This document shows positions 53,899 to 62,278 of a DNA stretch of 64,000 bases, piece by piece (within the stretch, counting starts at the first letter, position 1; each line of letters starts with the position of its first letter). The translations under genes were made by a program, and so were the position numbers. The notes beneath the pieces are model-generated. The model searched no databases, was not told the origin of the DNA, and saw only the letters and a program-made list of their open reading frames with translations. Origin of the DNA: an uncultured Prevotellaceae bacterium (GTDB lineage: Bacteria > Bacteroidota > Bacteroidia > Bacteroidales > Muribaculaceae); NCBI GenBank assembly GCA_900318865.1, contig ONMF01000001.1, forward strand, positions 186,001-250,000, written 5' to 3'.

Positions 53899-54347
53899 CG
53901 CTTAAACATTCTGTCCATGGCACGTTTATCCTCTCGCTCCTTAATGGATTGACGCTTGTCGAACATCTTCTTGCCCCGTGCTATGGCTATCACCATTTTA
54001 GCCAGCCCCCGCTCATTGATAAACACCCGCAGTGGCACCACCGAATATCCGGGCTGCTCGCTGGCCTTTCCTATGCGCCCTATTTCCTTCTTGGTGAGCA
54101 GCAGTTTACGGTCGCGGTGGGTGGAATGATTGTTGTAAGAGCCCATGGAATACTCGGCAATGTACATATTTTTCACCCACAGTTCCCCGTTTTCCCTAAG
54201 GCAATAGGTATCGGTGAGCCCAGCGCGCCCTTGACGCAGCGACTTGATTTCGGTCCCTGTCAGCACAATTCCAGCTGTGAAGGTTTCCACAATCTCGTAA
54301 TCGAATGTCGCCCGCCTGTTTTTTATATTGATATTGTTTGTAGCCAT
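53895..54347 (-). CDS. smpB: SsrA-binding protein SmpB
   Basis: SmpB has 150 residues from [49 protein letters not shown]. It has the OB-fold core and the basic tail ([26 protein letters not shown]). It binds tmRNA and carries it to stalled ribosomes. A start at 54416 would overlap the upstream gene and gives no family residues. The gene lies 8 bp after the Yip1-like gene. No tmRNA gene was seen in the window. Confidence 0.94.
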   Translation of the reverse strand: MATNNINIKNRRATFDYEIVETFTAGIVLTGTEIKSLRQGRAGLTDTYCLRENGELWVKNMYIAEYSMGSYNNHSTHRDRKLLLTKKEIGRIGKASEQPGYSVVPLRVFINERGLAKMVIAIARGKKMFDKRQSIKEREDKRAMDRMFKR

Positions 54348-54355
54348 TTCTTCAT

Positions 54356-54901
54356 TTACTTGATAATCAATCCCAACAATAGTTCTATAGCAAATGGCGT
54401 AAGCAGTAGCAGGCAAGAGGCGATTACAACAAATTTAGCCGACTTTTCCTCTTTTATGCCCAGGTTTGCAACCCCGCGATAAGCCATCCACGGCATGTAG
54501 AGCATCAAAAACAGCACCGGGGTGAAGTCGCCCGGCAGCACATTATGAATGATGCGCAGCAAAACCAGCAGAATCAAATTATACAATATATAGTCATCGA
54601 GGCGTTCCTGTGCCCCCTTGGTTTTTACCAGCTCGGGATAGAAGCCCCCCAGTAGGTAGCTACTTATAAAATAGGTGAAGAAATAAGCCGCAAAAAGGGT
54701 GATGGCATTCATCAGCAGGGCACTCAATGTGAGTGTGGAGTCATAAAGTCCTGGGACGAAAGAACTCACAGCCAGCAAGGCCAGCAGTGGATAGAATGCA
54801 CTGCCCAGCACGCGCCCTGTGGGAATCGTTGCCTGATTGATTTCCTCCCACCCCACTCGCGGAGAGATGATTACCAAGATTATATTCTTTATCAAATCCA
54901 T
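54356..54901 (-). CDS. Yip1-family-like integral membrane protein
   Basis: This 181-residue protein has four or five predicted membrane segments: [77 protein letters not shown] and [23 protein letters not shown]. The N-terminus [19 protein letters not shown] is the typical Yip1/YIF1-like opening in Bacteroidota. Function is unknown. Its promoter lies in a type A hairpin repeat 20 bp upstream, and smpB follows closely. Confidence 0.75.
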   Translation of the reverse strand: MDLIKNIILVIISPRVGWEEINQATIPTGRVLGSAFYPLLALLAVSSFVPGLYDSTLTLSALLMNAITLFAAYFFTYFISSYLLGGFYPELVKTKGAQERLDDYILYNLILLVLLRIIHNVLPGDFTPVLFLMLYMPWMAYRGVANLGIKEEKSAKFVVIASCLLLLTPFAIELLLGLIIK

Positions 54902-54921
54902 TGTTTCGCCAATTCGGAGTG

Positions 54922-55005
54922 CAAAATTAGTGCAAGTTGAGAGCAGAACAAAATGAAAAACTCTATTTTTTCATTTTTTATGCCTCGGCGCAGCCAAATT
55001 TATCC
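54922..55005 (-). repeat. Type A promoter-bearing hairpin repeat
   Basis: CAAAATTAGTGCAAGTTGAG through CAGCCAAATTTATCC, with ATGAAAAA/TTTTTTCAT central arms. On the minus strand TTTG, 19 nt, TAATTTTG (54922-54929) points at the Yip1-like gene 20 bp away. Confidence 0.85.
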
Positions 55006-55074
55006 AAAATTAGTGCAAACCGAGTGAAATGCCAAATTTATTAGAGCATTTCCGAGGTGCAGCCTGATTTATCC
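55006..55074 (-). repeat. Type B hairpin repeat
   Basis: AAAATTAGTGCAAACCGAGT through GCAGCCTGATTTATCC, with GAAATG/CATTTC arms. It abuts the type A copy. Confidence 0.8.
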
Positions 55075-55096
55075 AAAATTTCGCTTTTTTAAGGCA

Positions 55097-55160
55097 ACAT
55101 TAGTGCAAGTTGAGTGAAATGCCAAATTTATTTAGGCATTTCCGAAGCGCCGCCTAATTT
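55097..55160 (-). repeat. Type B hairpin repeat, second copy
   Basis: ACATTAGTGCAAGTTGAGTG through CGCCGCCTAATTT, with GAAATGCC...GGCATTTC arms. The end box is ACATTAG rather than AAATTAG, so its own promoter box is damaged. Confidence 0.75.
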
Positions 55161-55178
55161 CGAGGGTGAAACCCTCAA

Positions 55179-55243
55179 CATGGTGCAAGTTGAGCGCAGA
55201 ACAAAATGAAAAAACCTGTTTTTCATTTTTTATGCCTCAACGC
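55179..55243 (-). repeat. Type A hairpin repeat, truncated end
   Basis: CATGGTGCAAGTTGAGCGCA through TGCCTCAACGCA. The central arms ATGAAAAA/TTTTTCAT and GTTGAG/CTCAAC are kept, but the AAATTAG end is lost. Confidence 0.75.
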
Positions 55244-55341
55244 ACATCCTACGGCCCGGCATTCTCCCCCTACCCGACCGGCAAGCAGCCATCGCGCTTC
55301 AACCCCGCCTGACCAGTCTCAACCCTTTGTCAGGGAGGCGA

Positions 55342-56022
55342 TTATTTCAAGTTCAACAGCAGCGAGTGAAGCATCCCGAAGGTTTGCCGCGGTGCAGTTT
55401 CCCAGAAATCCTCGTATTGCTGAGCATTGTTGTGACCTGCGGCCGGTGAATCGCTCATCACCCGCAGGCTGAGCATGGGAACATGGAGCAGATGGCACAC
55501 TTGCGCTATAGAAGCCGACTCCATGTCGACTGCCAAAGTATCGGGGTAAAGGGTTTTGATGGCTTGCAGTTTTTCGGCCGAGTCGACAAACTGGTCGCCC
55601 GAAGCAATCAAGCCCCGATGCAGCGTGTCCACTTGGGGCAATGCTCCGAGTAGCAAGCTCGCGCCTTCATAGTACTGCGGAAGCCCTTGCACAACTCCCC
55701 ACCGGGTACCGGGGCCGCACCACACATCGTGATAGGCTACCCGCTCGCCAGCCACCACGTCCATCACATTCACCTGTGCATCGGCCGCGCCGGCCACACC
55801 GGTGTTCACCACTGCGTCGGGCTTGAAATGGCCGAGCATCGACGCTGTGCCTACAGCGGCGTTCACCTTGCCGATGCCGCACTGCATCGCCACTATCGTG
55901 TGACGACCCATCGTGCCGCAGTGAAACACATAATCATCGGCTTCCACCACATCGTGGTTCTCAAGAAGCGGAAGCAACAGGTCCAGCTCCTTGCTTAGTG
56001 CTACAATCACTCCAATCTTCAT
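55342..56022 (-). CDS. mtnN: 5'-methylthioadenosine/S-adenosylhomocysteine nucleosidase
   Basis: The enzyme has 226 residues and a phosphorylase-type Rossmann-like fold. Landmarks are VALSKELDLLLP (Glu of the EAMxxE motif), CGIGKVNAAVG, VVNTGVAGAAD, YHDVW, LIASGDQFVDS, AVDMESASIAQVC (the ribose-binding Met-Glu pair) and LRVMSDSPA (catalytic Asp). It cleaves adenine from MTA and SAH. Futalosine hydrolase (MqnB) was considered, but the residues fit MTAN better. It is a single gene with its own promoter. Confidence 0.84.
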   Translation of the reverse strand: MKIGVIVALSKELDLLLPLLENHDVVEADDYVFHCGTMGRHTIVAMQCGIGKVNAAVGTASMLGHFKPDAVVNTGVAGAADAQVNVMDVVAGERVAYHDVWCGPGTRWGVVQGLPQYYEGASLLLGALPQVDTLHRGLIASGDQFVDSAEKLQAIKTLYPDTLAVDMESASIAQVCHLLHVPMLSLRVMSDSPAAGHNNAQQYEDFWETAPRQTFGMLHSLLLNLK

Positions 56023-56050
56023 CGTAGGGACAAGTTTAAGTTTATCACCA

Positions 56051-56058
56051 CAAAGTTA
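56051..56058 (-). promoter_or_regulatory. -7 box of the mtnN promoter
   Basis: On the minus strand TAACTTTG lies 28 bp upstream of the ATG at 56022. Confidence 0.55.
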
Positions 56059-56111
56059 CATCTTTTCTCACAAAATTGCACCTAAATTGTGTGCCTGAGA
56101 GCGAAATTATG

Positions 56112-56119
56112 TAATTTTG
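56112..56119 (+). promoter_or_regulatory. -7 box of the RNase D-like exonuclease promoter
   Basis: TAATTTTG lies 21 bp before the ATG at 56141, divergent from the mtnN promoter. Confidence 0.55.
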
Positions 56120-56140
56120 TAGTGGAAATTGATAACGCTC

Positions 56141-56770
56141 ATGTTTCAAATAACAATTGAAAAGGATAAAGTGAATAAGATGCCCGTGGCAAATTTCGAC
56201 AGAGCTATCTATCTGATCGATTCTATGGCGGGTATCAATGCAGCAGTGGCCGCACTGCGCCGTGCACCATTGGTGGGTTTCGACACCGAGACGCGGCCCT
56301 CGTTCAAAAAAGGTGAGTTTCACAAGACAGCACTCGTCCAGCTGGCTACTGAAAGCGAGTGTTTTTTGTTCAGGACTAACAAGATAGGGCTTCCCAACCG
56401 GCTTCGCGACTTCTTGGAGGACGACCATTGCCTGAAAGTAGGCTTGTCGATTCATGACGATTTCCGCACGCTCAGCCGCATAGAGCCGGTAACGCCGGGG
56501 GGCTTTGTCGAATTGCAGACATTGGCTGCCGAGCATCAGATTGCCGAAATGAGCCTGCAGAAGATTTATGCCATCCTTTTCGGGAAAAAGATTTCCAAGT
56601 CACAACGCCTCACCAATTGGGAGGCACCCGAACTCACCGCATCACAGCAGCGCTATGCCGCACTCGATGCATGGGCTTGCATCGACATCTACAAGAAGCT
56701 CACCAGCGGTGAGTTTATTGCCGAGCAATCGCCTTATTACCATGAAGTTATCGAAGAAAAACAAGATTAA
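56141..56770 (+). CDS. RNase D-like 3'-5' exonuclease
   Basis: The protein has 209 residues from MFQITIEKDKVNKMPV. It has the DEDDy pattern: ExoI LVGFDTETRPSF (Asp48, Glu50), ExoII GLSIHDDFRTL (Asp) and ExoIII YAALDAWACIDIYKKL (Tyr and Asp). It is a single-domain enzyme without HRDC, so it probably trims RNA or DNA 3' ends. The next gene is a small membrane protein 14 bp downstream. Confidence 0.86.
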   Translation: MFQITIEKDKVNKMPVANFDRAIYLIDSMAGINAAVAALRRAPLVGFDTETRPSFKKGEFHKTALVQLATESECFLFRTNKIGLPNRLRDFLEDDHCLKVGLSIHDDFRTLSRIEPVTPGGFVELQTLAAEHQIAEMSLQKIYAILFGKKISKSQRLTNWEAPELTASQQRYAALDAWACIDIYKKLTSGEFIAEQSPYYHEVIEEKQD

Positions 56771-56784
56771 AGTTCTGATTTCTT

Positions 56785-57066
56785 ATGAAGCGTTCCACCT
56801 TGCTCCCTTTGGGATTGTTACTTTACCTTGCCGTGATGGCCTATCTGGGGCTGCCGCATTTGCGTGCCGGTGAATATTTGTTCTATTTCGGTGTGCTGGC
56901 GGGCAGCTTGCTCATCATCTTGCTGCTTTGGCTTGTGCTGCGCAGGCGCGACCGCATTCGCCGCGAAAACGAGGAGGCGCGTTACACCACCTACGACAAG
57001 AGTGAGCAGCAGGCTAATGACGCCCGGCCGGAGTCGCCATCAACTCAAAAGGCAGAGCCTGAGTGA
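56785..57066 (+). CDS. Small membrane protein of unknown function
   Basis: The protein has 93 residues: two membrane helices (about 5-22 and 30-52), then a basic segment LRRRDRIRRENEEARY and a polar tail with Gln, Ala and Glu. It is a family of small Bacteroidota proteins with no known role. It follows the exonuclease by 14 bp. Its last 53 bp overlap the 3' end of rimO on the other strand, so the tail may be shorter in fact. Confidence 0.65.
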   Translation: MKRSTLLPLGLLLYLAVMAYLGLPHLRAGEYLFYFGVLAGSLLIILLLWLVLRRRDRIRRENEEARYTTYDKSEQQANDARPESPSTQKAEPE

Positions 57067-58318
57067 CGGTCACATCGGTGAAATCGCCCACCACCAGTTT
57101 CCGGGTCTTTTCGATGAGAACCTCGGGGTCGACTTCGGGCGAATCCCACTGAGTGCGCCCTATATAATACTGTGGCTCCTCGCGGTCCACAATCACGCGC
57201 AAGGTCTGTCCCACCTTGTTTTCTTGAATCTCTTGAGAAATGCCTTCCTGCAAATCCATGAGTGCCTGCAGTCGTTCTTGCTTCACATCCTCGGGCACCT
57301 CATCGCGATAATGCTTTGCGGCATAGGTGCCTTCTTCTTGACTATAGGCAAACGCTCCCATCCGCTCAAAACGTACATCCTTCACCCACTTCATCAACTC
57401 CTCAAATTCACGCTCGCCCTCTCCGGGGAATCCCACCATGAGTGTGGTGCGCAGATGAATGTCAGGCACTTCCGAGCGCAGACGGTCGATGAGTATTTGG
57501 GTCTGCTCGCGGTCGATGTGCCGGCGCATCTTTGTGAGCACGGGGTCGCTGATGTGCTGCAGCGCTATGTCAAGATAGTTGCACACGTTCTTACGACTTG
57601 CCATGACAGGCAACAACTCATAAGGGAACTGGGCGGGGTAGGCATAGTGCAGCCGAATCCACTCCACACCGGCGATGTCGGCCATGCGGTCAACCAGTTC
57701 AGGCAACATCATCCGGCCCGTCAAGTCCAGGCCGTAGGATGAAAGGTCTTGTGCAATCACATTCACTTCTTTTACGCCTTTATCAACCAGGTGGCGCACC
57801 TCGTTCAGCAACTCATCGATGGGAACCGAATGGTGACGGCCGGTAATGAGCGGAATGGCGCAGAATGCACAAAAACGGTTGCAGCCCTCCGAGATTTTCA
57901 GATAGGCGTAATGTGACGGAGTGGTCAGGCAGCGCTCACTGGCCAGGTCGGCCCGATAGGCATGTCCCATGTCGGCCAGCAGTTGCGGCCAGTTGAATTT
58001 ACCATAAAAATGATCCACTTCGGGCAGTTCCTCAACCAAATCGGCCATAAACCGCTCGGCCAGGCATCCCATGACAAAAAGCCGCCGTATTCGTCCCCGG
58101 CGCTTGGCTTGCCCCAATTGTAAAATGGTATTGATGGATTCTTCTTGGGCATCACGGATAAAACCACAAGTATTCACCACCACTGTCTCGGCGGTGATGC
58201 GCTTGGGATTATGGCTCACGCGGTAACCCGCCGCCTGCAGCTGTCGCAGCAGATGCTCAGAATCAACCAGATTCTTAGAGCACCCCAGTGAAATGACATC
58301 AATTTTACCCGGTATCAC
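57014..58318 (-). CDS. rimO: Ribosomal protein S12 methylthiotransferase RimO
   Basis: RimO has 434 residues. The N-terminal UPF0004 domain has LGCSKNLVDSE, VVVNTCGFI and VMGCLAER (cluster cysteines). The radical SAM core has the CxxxCxxC motif in EGCNRFCAFCAIP, and the C-terminal TRAM domain has VGQTLRVIVDREE. It adds a methylthio group to Asp88 of S12. MiaB is the close alternative, but KIDVISLGCSKNLVDSE and ISEGCNRFCAFCAIPLITG are RimO-like. It overlaps the ftsY stop by 4 bp. Confidence 0.94.
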   Translation of the reverse strand: MIPGKIDVISLGCSKNLVDSEHLLRQLQAAGYRVSHNPKRITAETVVVNTCGFIRDAQEESINTILQLGQAKRRGRIRRLFVMGCLAERFMADLVEELPEVDHFYGKFNWPQLLADMGHAYRADLASERCLTTPSHYAYLKISEGCNRFCAFCAIPLITGRHHSVPIDELLNEVRHLVDKGVKEVNVIAQDLSSYGLDLTGRMMLPELVDRMADIAGVEWIRLHYAYPAQFPYELLPVMASRKNVCNYLDIALQHISDPVLTKMRRHIDREQTQILIDRLRSEVPDIHLRTTLMVGFPGEGEREFEELMKWVKDVRFERMGAFAYSQEEGTYAAKHYRDEVPEDVKQERLQALMDLQEGISQEIQENKVGQTLRVIVDREEPQYYIGRTQWDSPEVDPEVLIEKTRKLVVGDFTDVTVTQALPFELMATPAGRH

Positions 58319-59271
58319 TTCCCGAAGAGAGATTTCACAAACTCTTCCTTGCGGAAGATTTGCAGGTCGTTAATACCTTCACCCAGCCCGATGTATTTCA
58401 CGGGAATCTGGAACTGGTCACTGATACCAATCACCACCCCACCCTTGGCTGTGCCGTCGAGTTTTGTCACGGCCAGGGCATTGACCTCGGTAGCGGCAAC
58501 AAACTGCTTTGCCTGCTCAAAAGCATTCTGGCCTGTGGAGCCATCGAGCACCAGCAGCACCTCATGCGGAGCGTCGGGAAGCACCTTGCGCATCACGTCT
58601 TTGATTTTAGTGAGCTGGCGCATCAATCCCACATTGTTGTGCAGGCGGCCGGCAGTGTCAATAATCACCACATCGGCACCCTGTGCCTTGGCGCTGGCCA
58701 CGGTGTCGTAGGCCACACTGGCGGGGTCGGTGCCCATCTTGTGCTTTATGACCGGCACTCCCACGCGCTGCCCCCAAATCTCCAGTTGCTCATCGGCCGC
58801 GGCACGATAGGTGTCGGCAGCACCCAGCACCACCTTGTTGCCGGCCTGCTGGAAGTGATAAGCCAATTTGCCGATAGTGGTTGTTTTTCCAACACCATTC
58901 ACGCCCACCACCATAATGACATAAGGTTTTTGGTCATCGGGAACCGTGAAGTCGGCCCGTTCGGCATTGTTGTTGTCGGCGAGCAACTGCGTTATCTCAT
59001 CGCATAGCAAGTTGTTCAGTTCGTCGGTCCCCACATATTTGTCACGGGCCACACGCGCCTGGATGCGGTCCAGAATCTTAAGTGTGGTGTCTACACCCAC
59101 ATCACTGGTGATGAACACCTCCTCAAGGTTGTCGAGCACATCGTCGTCGATGGTGCTTTTTCCAGCAATGGCCCGGGTGATTTTGGCGAACACGCCCTGT
59201 TTGGTCTTCTCAAGGCCCTTGTCGAGCGTTTCTTTTTTCTCTTTTGAAAAGATATTCTTAAAAAATCCCAT
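58315..59271 (-). CDS. ftsY: Signal recognition particle receptor FtsY
   Basis: FtsY has 318 residues. A short N-terminal amphipathic segment leads into the N domain, then the NG GTPase: Walker A GVNGVGKT (123-130), GAADTYRAAADEQL, VIIDTAGRLH, TKLDGTAKGG and IGLGEGINDLQIF. It lacks the long acidic A-domain of E. coli FtsY. It directs SRP-bound ribosomes to the Sec translocon. It is co-transcribed with rimO. Its promoter is in a type B hairpin repeat 17 bp upstream. Confidence 0.95.
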   Translation of the reverse strand: MGFFKNIFSKEKKETLDKGLEKTKQGVFAKITRAIAGKSTIDDDVLDNLEEVFITSDVGVDTTLKILDRIQARVARDKYVGTDELNNLLCDEITQLLADNNNAERADFTVPDDQKPYVIMVVGVNGVGKTTTIGKLAYHFQQAGNKVVLGAADTYRAAADEQLEIWGQRVGVPVIKHKMGTDPASVAYDTVASAKAQGADVVIIDTAGRLHNNVGLMRQLTKIKDVMRKVLPDAPHEVLLVLDGSTGQNAFEQAKQFVAATEVNALAVTKLDGTAKGGVVIGISDQFQIPVKYIGLGEGINDLQIFRKEEFVKSLFGK

Positions 59272-59288
59272 AATCGTCTATTTTTCTG

Positions 59289-59354
59289 CAAAATTAGTGC
59301 AAACCGAGTGAAATGCCAAATTTATTTGGCCATTTCCGAGGTGCCGCCTAATTT
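59289..59354 (-). repeat. Type B promoter-bearing hairpin repeat upstream of ftsY
   Basis: CAAAATTAGTGCAAACCGAG through CGCCTAATTT, with arms GAAATG/CATTTC and CCAAAT/ATTTGG plus AAATTAG/CTAATTT ends. On the minus strand TTTG, 20 nt, TAATTTTG (59289-59296) points at ftsY. Confidence 0.85.
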
Positions 59355-59372
59355 GGAGAGTTTTAACTCTCA

Positions 59373-59449
59373 ACATTGTGCAAGTTGAGCGCAGAACAAA
59401 ATGGAAAACGTAGTTTTTTCATTTTTTATGCCTCAACACAGCCTAATTT
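59373..59449 (-). repeat. Type A hairpin repeat upstream of ftsY
   Basis: CATTGTGCAAGTTGAGCGCA through AGCCTAATTT, type A arms with one change (ATGGAAAA). The TAATTTTG end is replaced by CATTGTG, so this copy lacks the box. Confidence 0.8.
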
Positions 59450-59487
59450 TAACAAATTTATTTGGCCATTTCCGAGGTGCCGCGTCA
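59450..59487 (-). repeat. Type B hairpin repeat, right half only
   Basis: AACAAATTTATTTGGCCATT through GAGGTGCCGCG, the right half of a type B unit. It ends 2 bp before the stop of the DUF5686 gene. Confidence 0.65.
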
Positions 59488-59488
59488 A

Positions 59489-62032
59489 TTAAAAATTGAA
59501 ATGAAGCCTGATGCGCACTCCGCCTCGATCTATGCCGGGGCGGTTGCGGTAGGTAAGTCGCCACACATAGTCGACCCGCAGGAATGTGAAGATGTTATCG
59601 AGCCCCACGCTGGCTTCCATATAAGGGGTGCTGCCCAGTGGTGTACATCCTGTACCGGCTGGGAAAGCGAACAGGTCGGGATTCATGGCTGGATTGTTTT
59701 TGTCAGACAGACCGCCCCAAATGCCTCGGAATGTGAGCACTTCGCGCAGCTTGAGCCGCTTGATGAGTGGCAACCGATTCATCAGTACGCCATTGCCCCA
59801 GTATGTAAGGTCCCACGCAAGGTATTGGTCGGTAGCGAATTCCATGGCGTTCATCAGAGCATAAGATTCATTTTGAATCGTGTACGACAAGTTGGCATTG
59901 GGCAGGAGCAGGTCGGGGTAAGCCACACGGCTCCAGATTTTGGCTCCGTTGAGCAGCACATCGGCATAACCGAATGCCGAGAACCAAAAACGCTTCTGCG
60001 CTCGAACCTCTGTTTTATTGACAGTGAACATGCTTCCCAAGAATCCGCGGGGCATATAGGTGTGGCTGAGCGTGACAACGGGTGCGTCACTATTGATGGG
60101 AATGCGGCGAGTACGGGTCTGGAAAAATTTCTCACCGGGCGCATAGCGCAGTGTTACCCTAAAGCCGGCCTCAGTGTAGCGGCGACAGCTGCCTGCATCA
60201 GCACTTTCAAATGCGATGAACCTCGACGACTCATGCACCAGGTGAGTGAAGGCAAATGAAAAGGAGAAATGCGAGGGCGATTCCCGCAGATACTCCAGTT
60301 CAGTGTCGCGTCGATAGGCCAGTAAATTGTCGCGCCTGCGCTTGAGCGCAAGAAACACGTTGTCGGCATTGGTGTGGAGGTAATTCTGTCCCAGGCGCTC
60401 CACATCATAGCGATGCATCAGCCGAAGCGAATGAATGGGAAATTCCATGGCCAGATGCTGCTTTGCAGTGAAGGAATATTCCAGTTGGCCCATATATTTC
60501 ACTCGCCCGTCGCGGGTGCCATAGGCCACATAGCCCCGTGCAAACAAATGGCGGTTCAAATTCACAGTGGTCATCCCGCCCAAGCGCAATCTCACCCCTT
60601 CCAGTGCATTGCCGCTGATGGTGGTGTTCAACGGGCCGAAATCCCATTTGCTCTTGGCCGACGTGCCAACATATCCTGTAGCAAGTGCCACCACTGCCTT
60701 CTCGCCCCAATAGTAAGCGCGCGACTGCCGCAGGCGAGTGAGCATGTTCTTGACAGAATGGCCGTCACTGCCGACGCTCTCCGACCGCTGATCCACCCAG
60801 AACTCAGGTGGCCGGCTATATGCTTCGGGCTCCACTTCTTGCTCGAAACTATGGTCGAACATGGAAAGGTCATCGGGCGCCTGCAGGTGATGCTCGGAGC
60901 ATGAAGTGAGTCGCCGGGCAAACAGCCCTGTGCTGCCTTTCACAACTCGAAACTCCACCTCCATATTGTCGCGCATCAGCAACCGTGTTCCATCGGGGGC
61001 GCGGTCATAATCCTGCCTGATGCTCACACGCTCCACATAGTTTAGATTGATTCGTTGTGGCACATTCATCGTTACCCGCTTGACAAAGGCTGTGGTGTCG
61101 GCAAGCGGCACATAGATTCGGCCGATGAATCCAAACGTCTCGGGAGTGAACGGCGCAAAACTCAGTTCAGCACATAGTTCTCCATCAACGCTCACCGTGT
61201 CGCTCAAGTAATACTTATAGAAATCGGGGCCGATGGCCGACAACGGACTCACAAACCGATTGGAGAGAATGGTAACGTCGTTTTGAAAAATGTCAACCTC
61301 GCGGAACACTTCATCGAGGAAACGCTTCACACTGGCCTGGTCGAAGTGCTCATCGATACCCTCATTTGAAAGTCCCACCACCCTTTCACGGTGCTTGCCG
61401 CCGGCTCTGGAATAATACTGCCACGACACTTTCTCCCGCACCGAAACCGGCAGCACGCGCCGGCCTGTCACCTCACTGGTGTCGGCAAAGTCGTTGAGAA
61501 AAGGAAATTTTTTGATTAACAGGTTATTGTCGGTTTCACTCACGTCGTTCATGCCATAGACAACACGCTCATACTGCTTGAACCAGTGATAGTTATGGCG
61601 CCGCAAGGGCGCATTGTCGGCGCGATGGGCTCGCAGCCGTTTCACGAACTCTACGGCTGGATTGTCCTTCTTACTGTACTTTTCTTTTTTGCGATGCACC
61701 ACCACCTCGTCGAGGTCTACGGCCTCTGGGACCAGTTCCACGATGACAATGCTCCCCTGCCCCGCCCTGACTGGGACCTCGACGGCCCTATAGCCCAGTG
61801 CCGACACACGCAGCTTTGACGAGCGGGCGCGGGTGTTGATGGCAAATCCGCCCTTGTCGTTGGTCACGGTGCCTTCGGTAGTGCCCTTGAGCGTAACGGT
61901 GGCAAAAGAGACCGGCTCACGCGTGAGCGAGTCGCGAACGAGTCCGGTGACTTGAGTGAGCGTCTGCCCTTCTATGTACAGCACACACAGGACCAAACAG
62001 AGCATTATGCCGACAAATCGACGTTTCGCCAT
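59489..62032 (-). CDS. DUF5686 outer-membrane protein with carboxypeptidase-regulatory-like domain
   Basis: The protein has 847 residues. A signal peptide (about 1-22) is followed by a CarboxypepD_reg-like beta domain (VTGLVRDSLTREPVSFATVTLKGTTEGTVTNDKGGFAI, ~28-108). A DUF5686 region comes next, then a long alternation of beta strands ending in a C-terminal aromatic strand GVRIRLHFNF suited to outer-membrane insertion. It resembles TonB-dependent-receptor-like barrels but has no plug domain. The function is unknown, possibly surface-exposed. Its promoter sits in a type B hairpin repeat only 7 bp upstream of the ATG. Confidence 0.8.
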   Translation of the reverse strand: MAKRRFVGIMLCLVLCVLYIEGQTLTQVTGLVRDSLTREPVSFATVTLKGTTEGTVTNDKGGFAINTRARSSKLRVSALGYRAVEVPVRAGQGSIVIVELVPEAVDLDEVVVHRKKEKYSKKDNPAVEFVKRLRAHRADNAPLRRHNYHWFKQYERVVYGMNDVSETDNNLLIKKFPFLNDFADTSEVTGRRVLPVSVREKVSWQYYSRAGGKHRERVVGLSNEGIDEHFDQASVKRFLDEVFREVDIFQNDVTILSNRFVSPLSAIGPDFYKYYLSDTVSVDGELCAELSFAPFTPETFGFIGRIYVPLADTTAFVKRVTMNVPQRINLNYVERVSIRQDYDRAPDGTRLLMRDNMEVEFRVVKGSTGLFARRLTSCSEHHLQAPDDLSMFDHSFEQEVEPEAYSRPPEFWVDQRSESVGSDGHSVKNMLTRLRQSRAYYWGEKAVVALATGYVGTSAKSKWDFGPLNTTISGNALEGVRLRLGGMTTVNLNRHLFARGYVAYGTRDGRVKYMGQLEYSFTAKQHLAMEFPIHSLRLMHRYDVERLGQNYLHTNADNVFLALKRRRDNLLAYRRDTELEYLRESPSHFSFSFAFTHLVHESSRFIAFESADAGSCRRYTEAGFRVTLRYAPGEKFFQTRTRRIPINSDAPVVTLSHTYMPRGFLGSMFTVNKTEVRAQKRFWFSAFGYADVLLNGAKIWSRVAYPDLLLPNANLSYTIQNESYALMNAMEFATDQYLAWDLTYWGNGVLMNRLPLIKRLKLREVLTFRGIWGGLSDKNNPAMNPDLFAFPAGTGCTPLGSTPYMEASVGLDNIFTFLRVDYVWRLTYRNRPGIDRGGVRIRLHFNF

Positions 62033-62039
62033 TTCTCGG

Positions 62040-62109
62040 CAAAATTAGTGCAAGGCGAGTGAAATGCCAAATTTATTTGAGCATTTCCGAGCCGTAGCCT
62101 GATTTATCT
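62040..62109 (-). repeat. Type B promoter-bearing hairpin repeat upstream of the DUF5686 gene
   Basis: CAAAATTAGTGCAAGGCGAG through GTAGCCTGATTTATC. On the minus strand TTTG, 20 nt, TAATTTTG (62040-62047) lies 7 bp from the ATG. Confidence 0.85.
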
Positions 62110-62150
62110 AAAATTAGTGCAAGTGGAGGGCAGAACAAAATGAAAAGCGC
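62110..62150 (-). repeat. Type A hairpin repeat, left half
   Basis: TAAAATTAGTGCAAGTGGAG through AAAATGAAAAGCGC. The right arm is missing. The promoter boxes TTTG and TAATTTT are kept. Confidence 0.65.
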
Positions 62151-62237
62151 AGAATTATTGCATCCTTTAGTTTTCTAAATTTGGTTAATTCCAGTAGTAA
62201 ATTTGCAATCATGTGATGGATTACTTCATTTTTTTCG

Positions 62238-62245
62238 TATATTTG
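62238..62245 (+). promoter_or_regulatory. -7 box of the PepSY-like gene promoter
   Basis: TATATTTG lies 33 bp before the ATG at 62279, in the direction opposite to the repeat promoters at 62040. Confidence 0.55.
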
Positions 62246-62278
62246 CCAACAATATAAAACTTTTTTAAATCTTCTGTC

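Larger units (their letters stand above)
54902..55341. other. Intergenic repeat cluster upstream of the Yip1-like gene
   Basis: This 440-bp gap contains four hairpin-repeat copies in the order A, B, B, A (54922-55243). The rest, 55244-55341, shows nothing recognisable and carries the 3' flank of mtnN. Confidence 0.75.
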
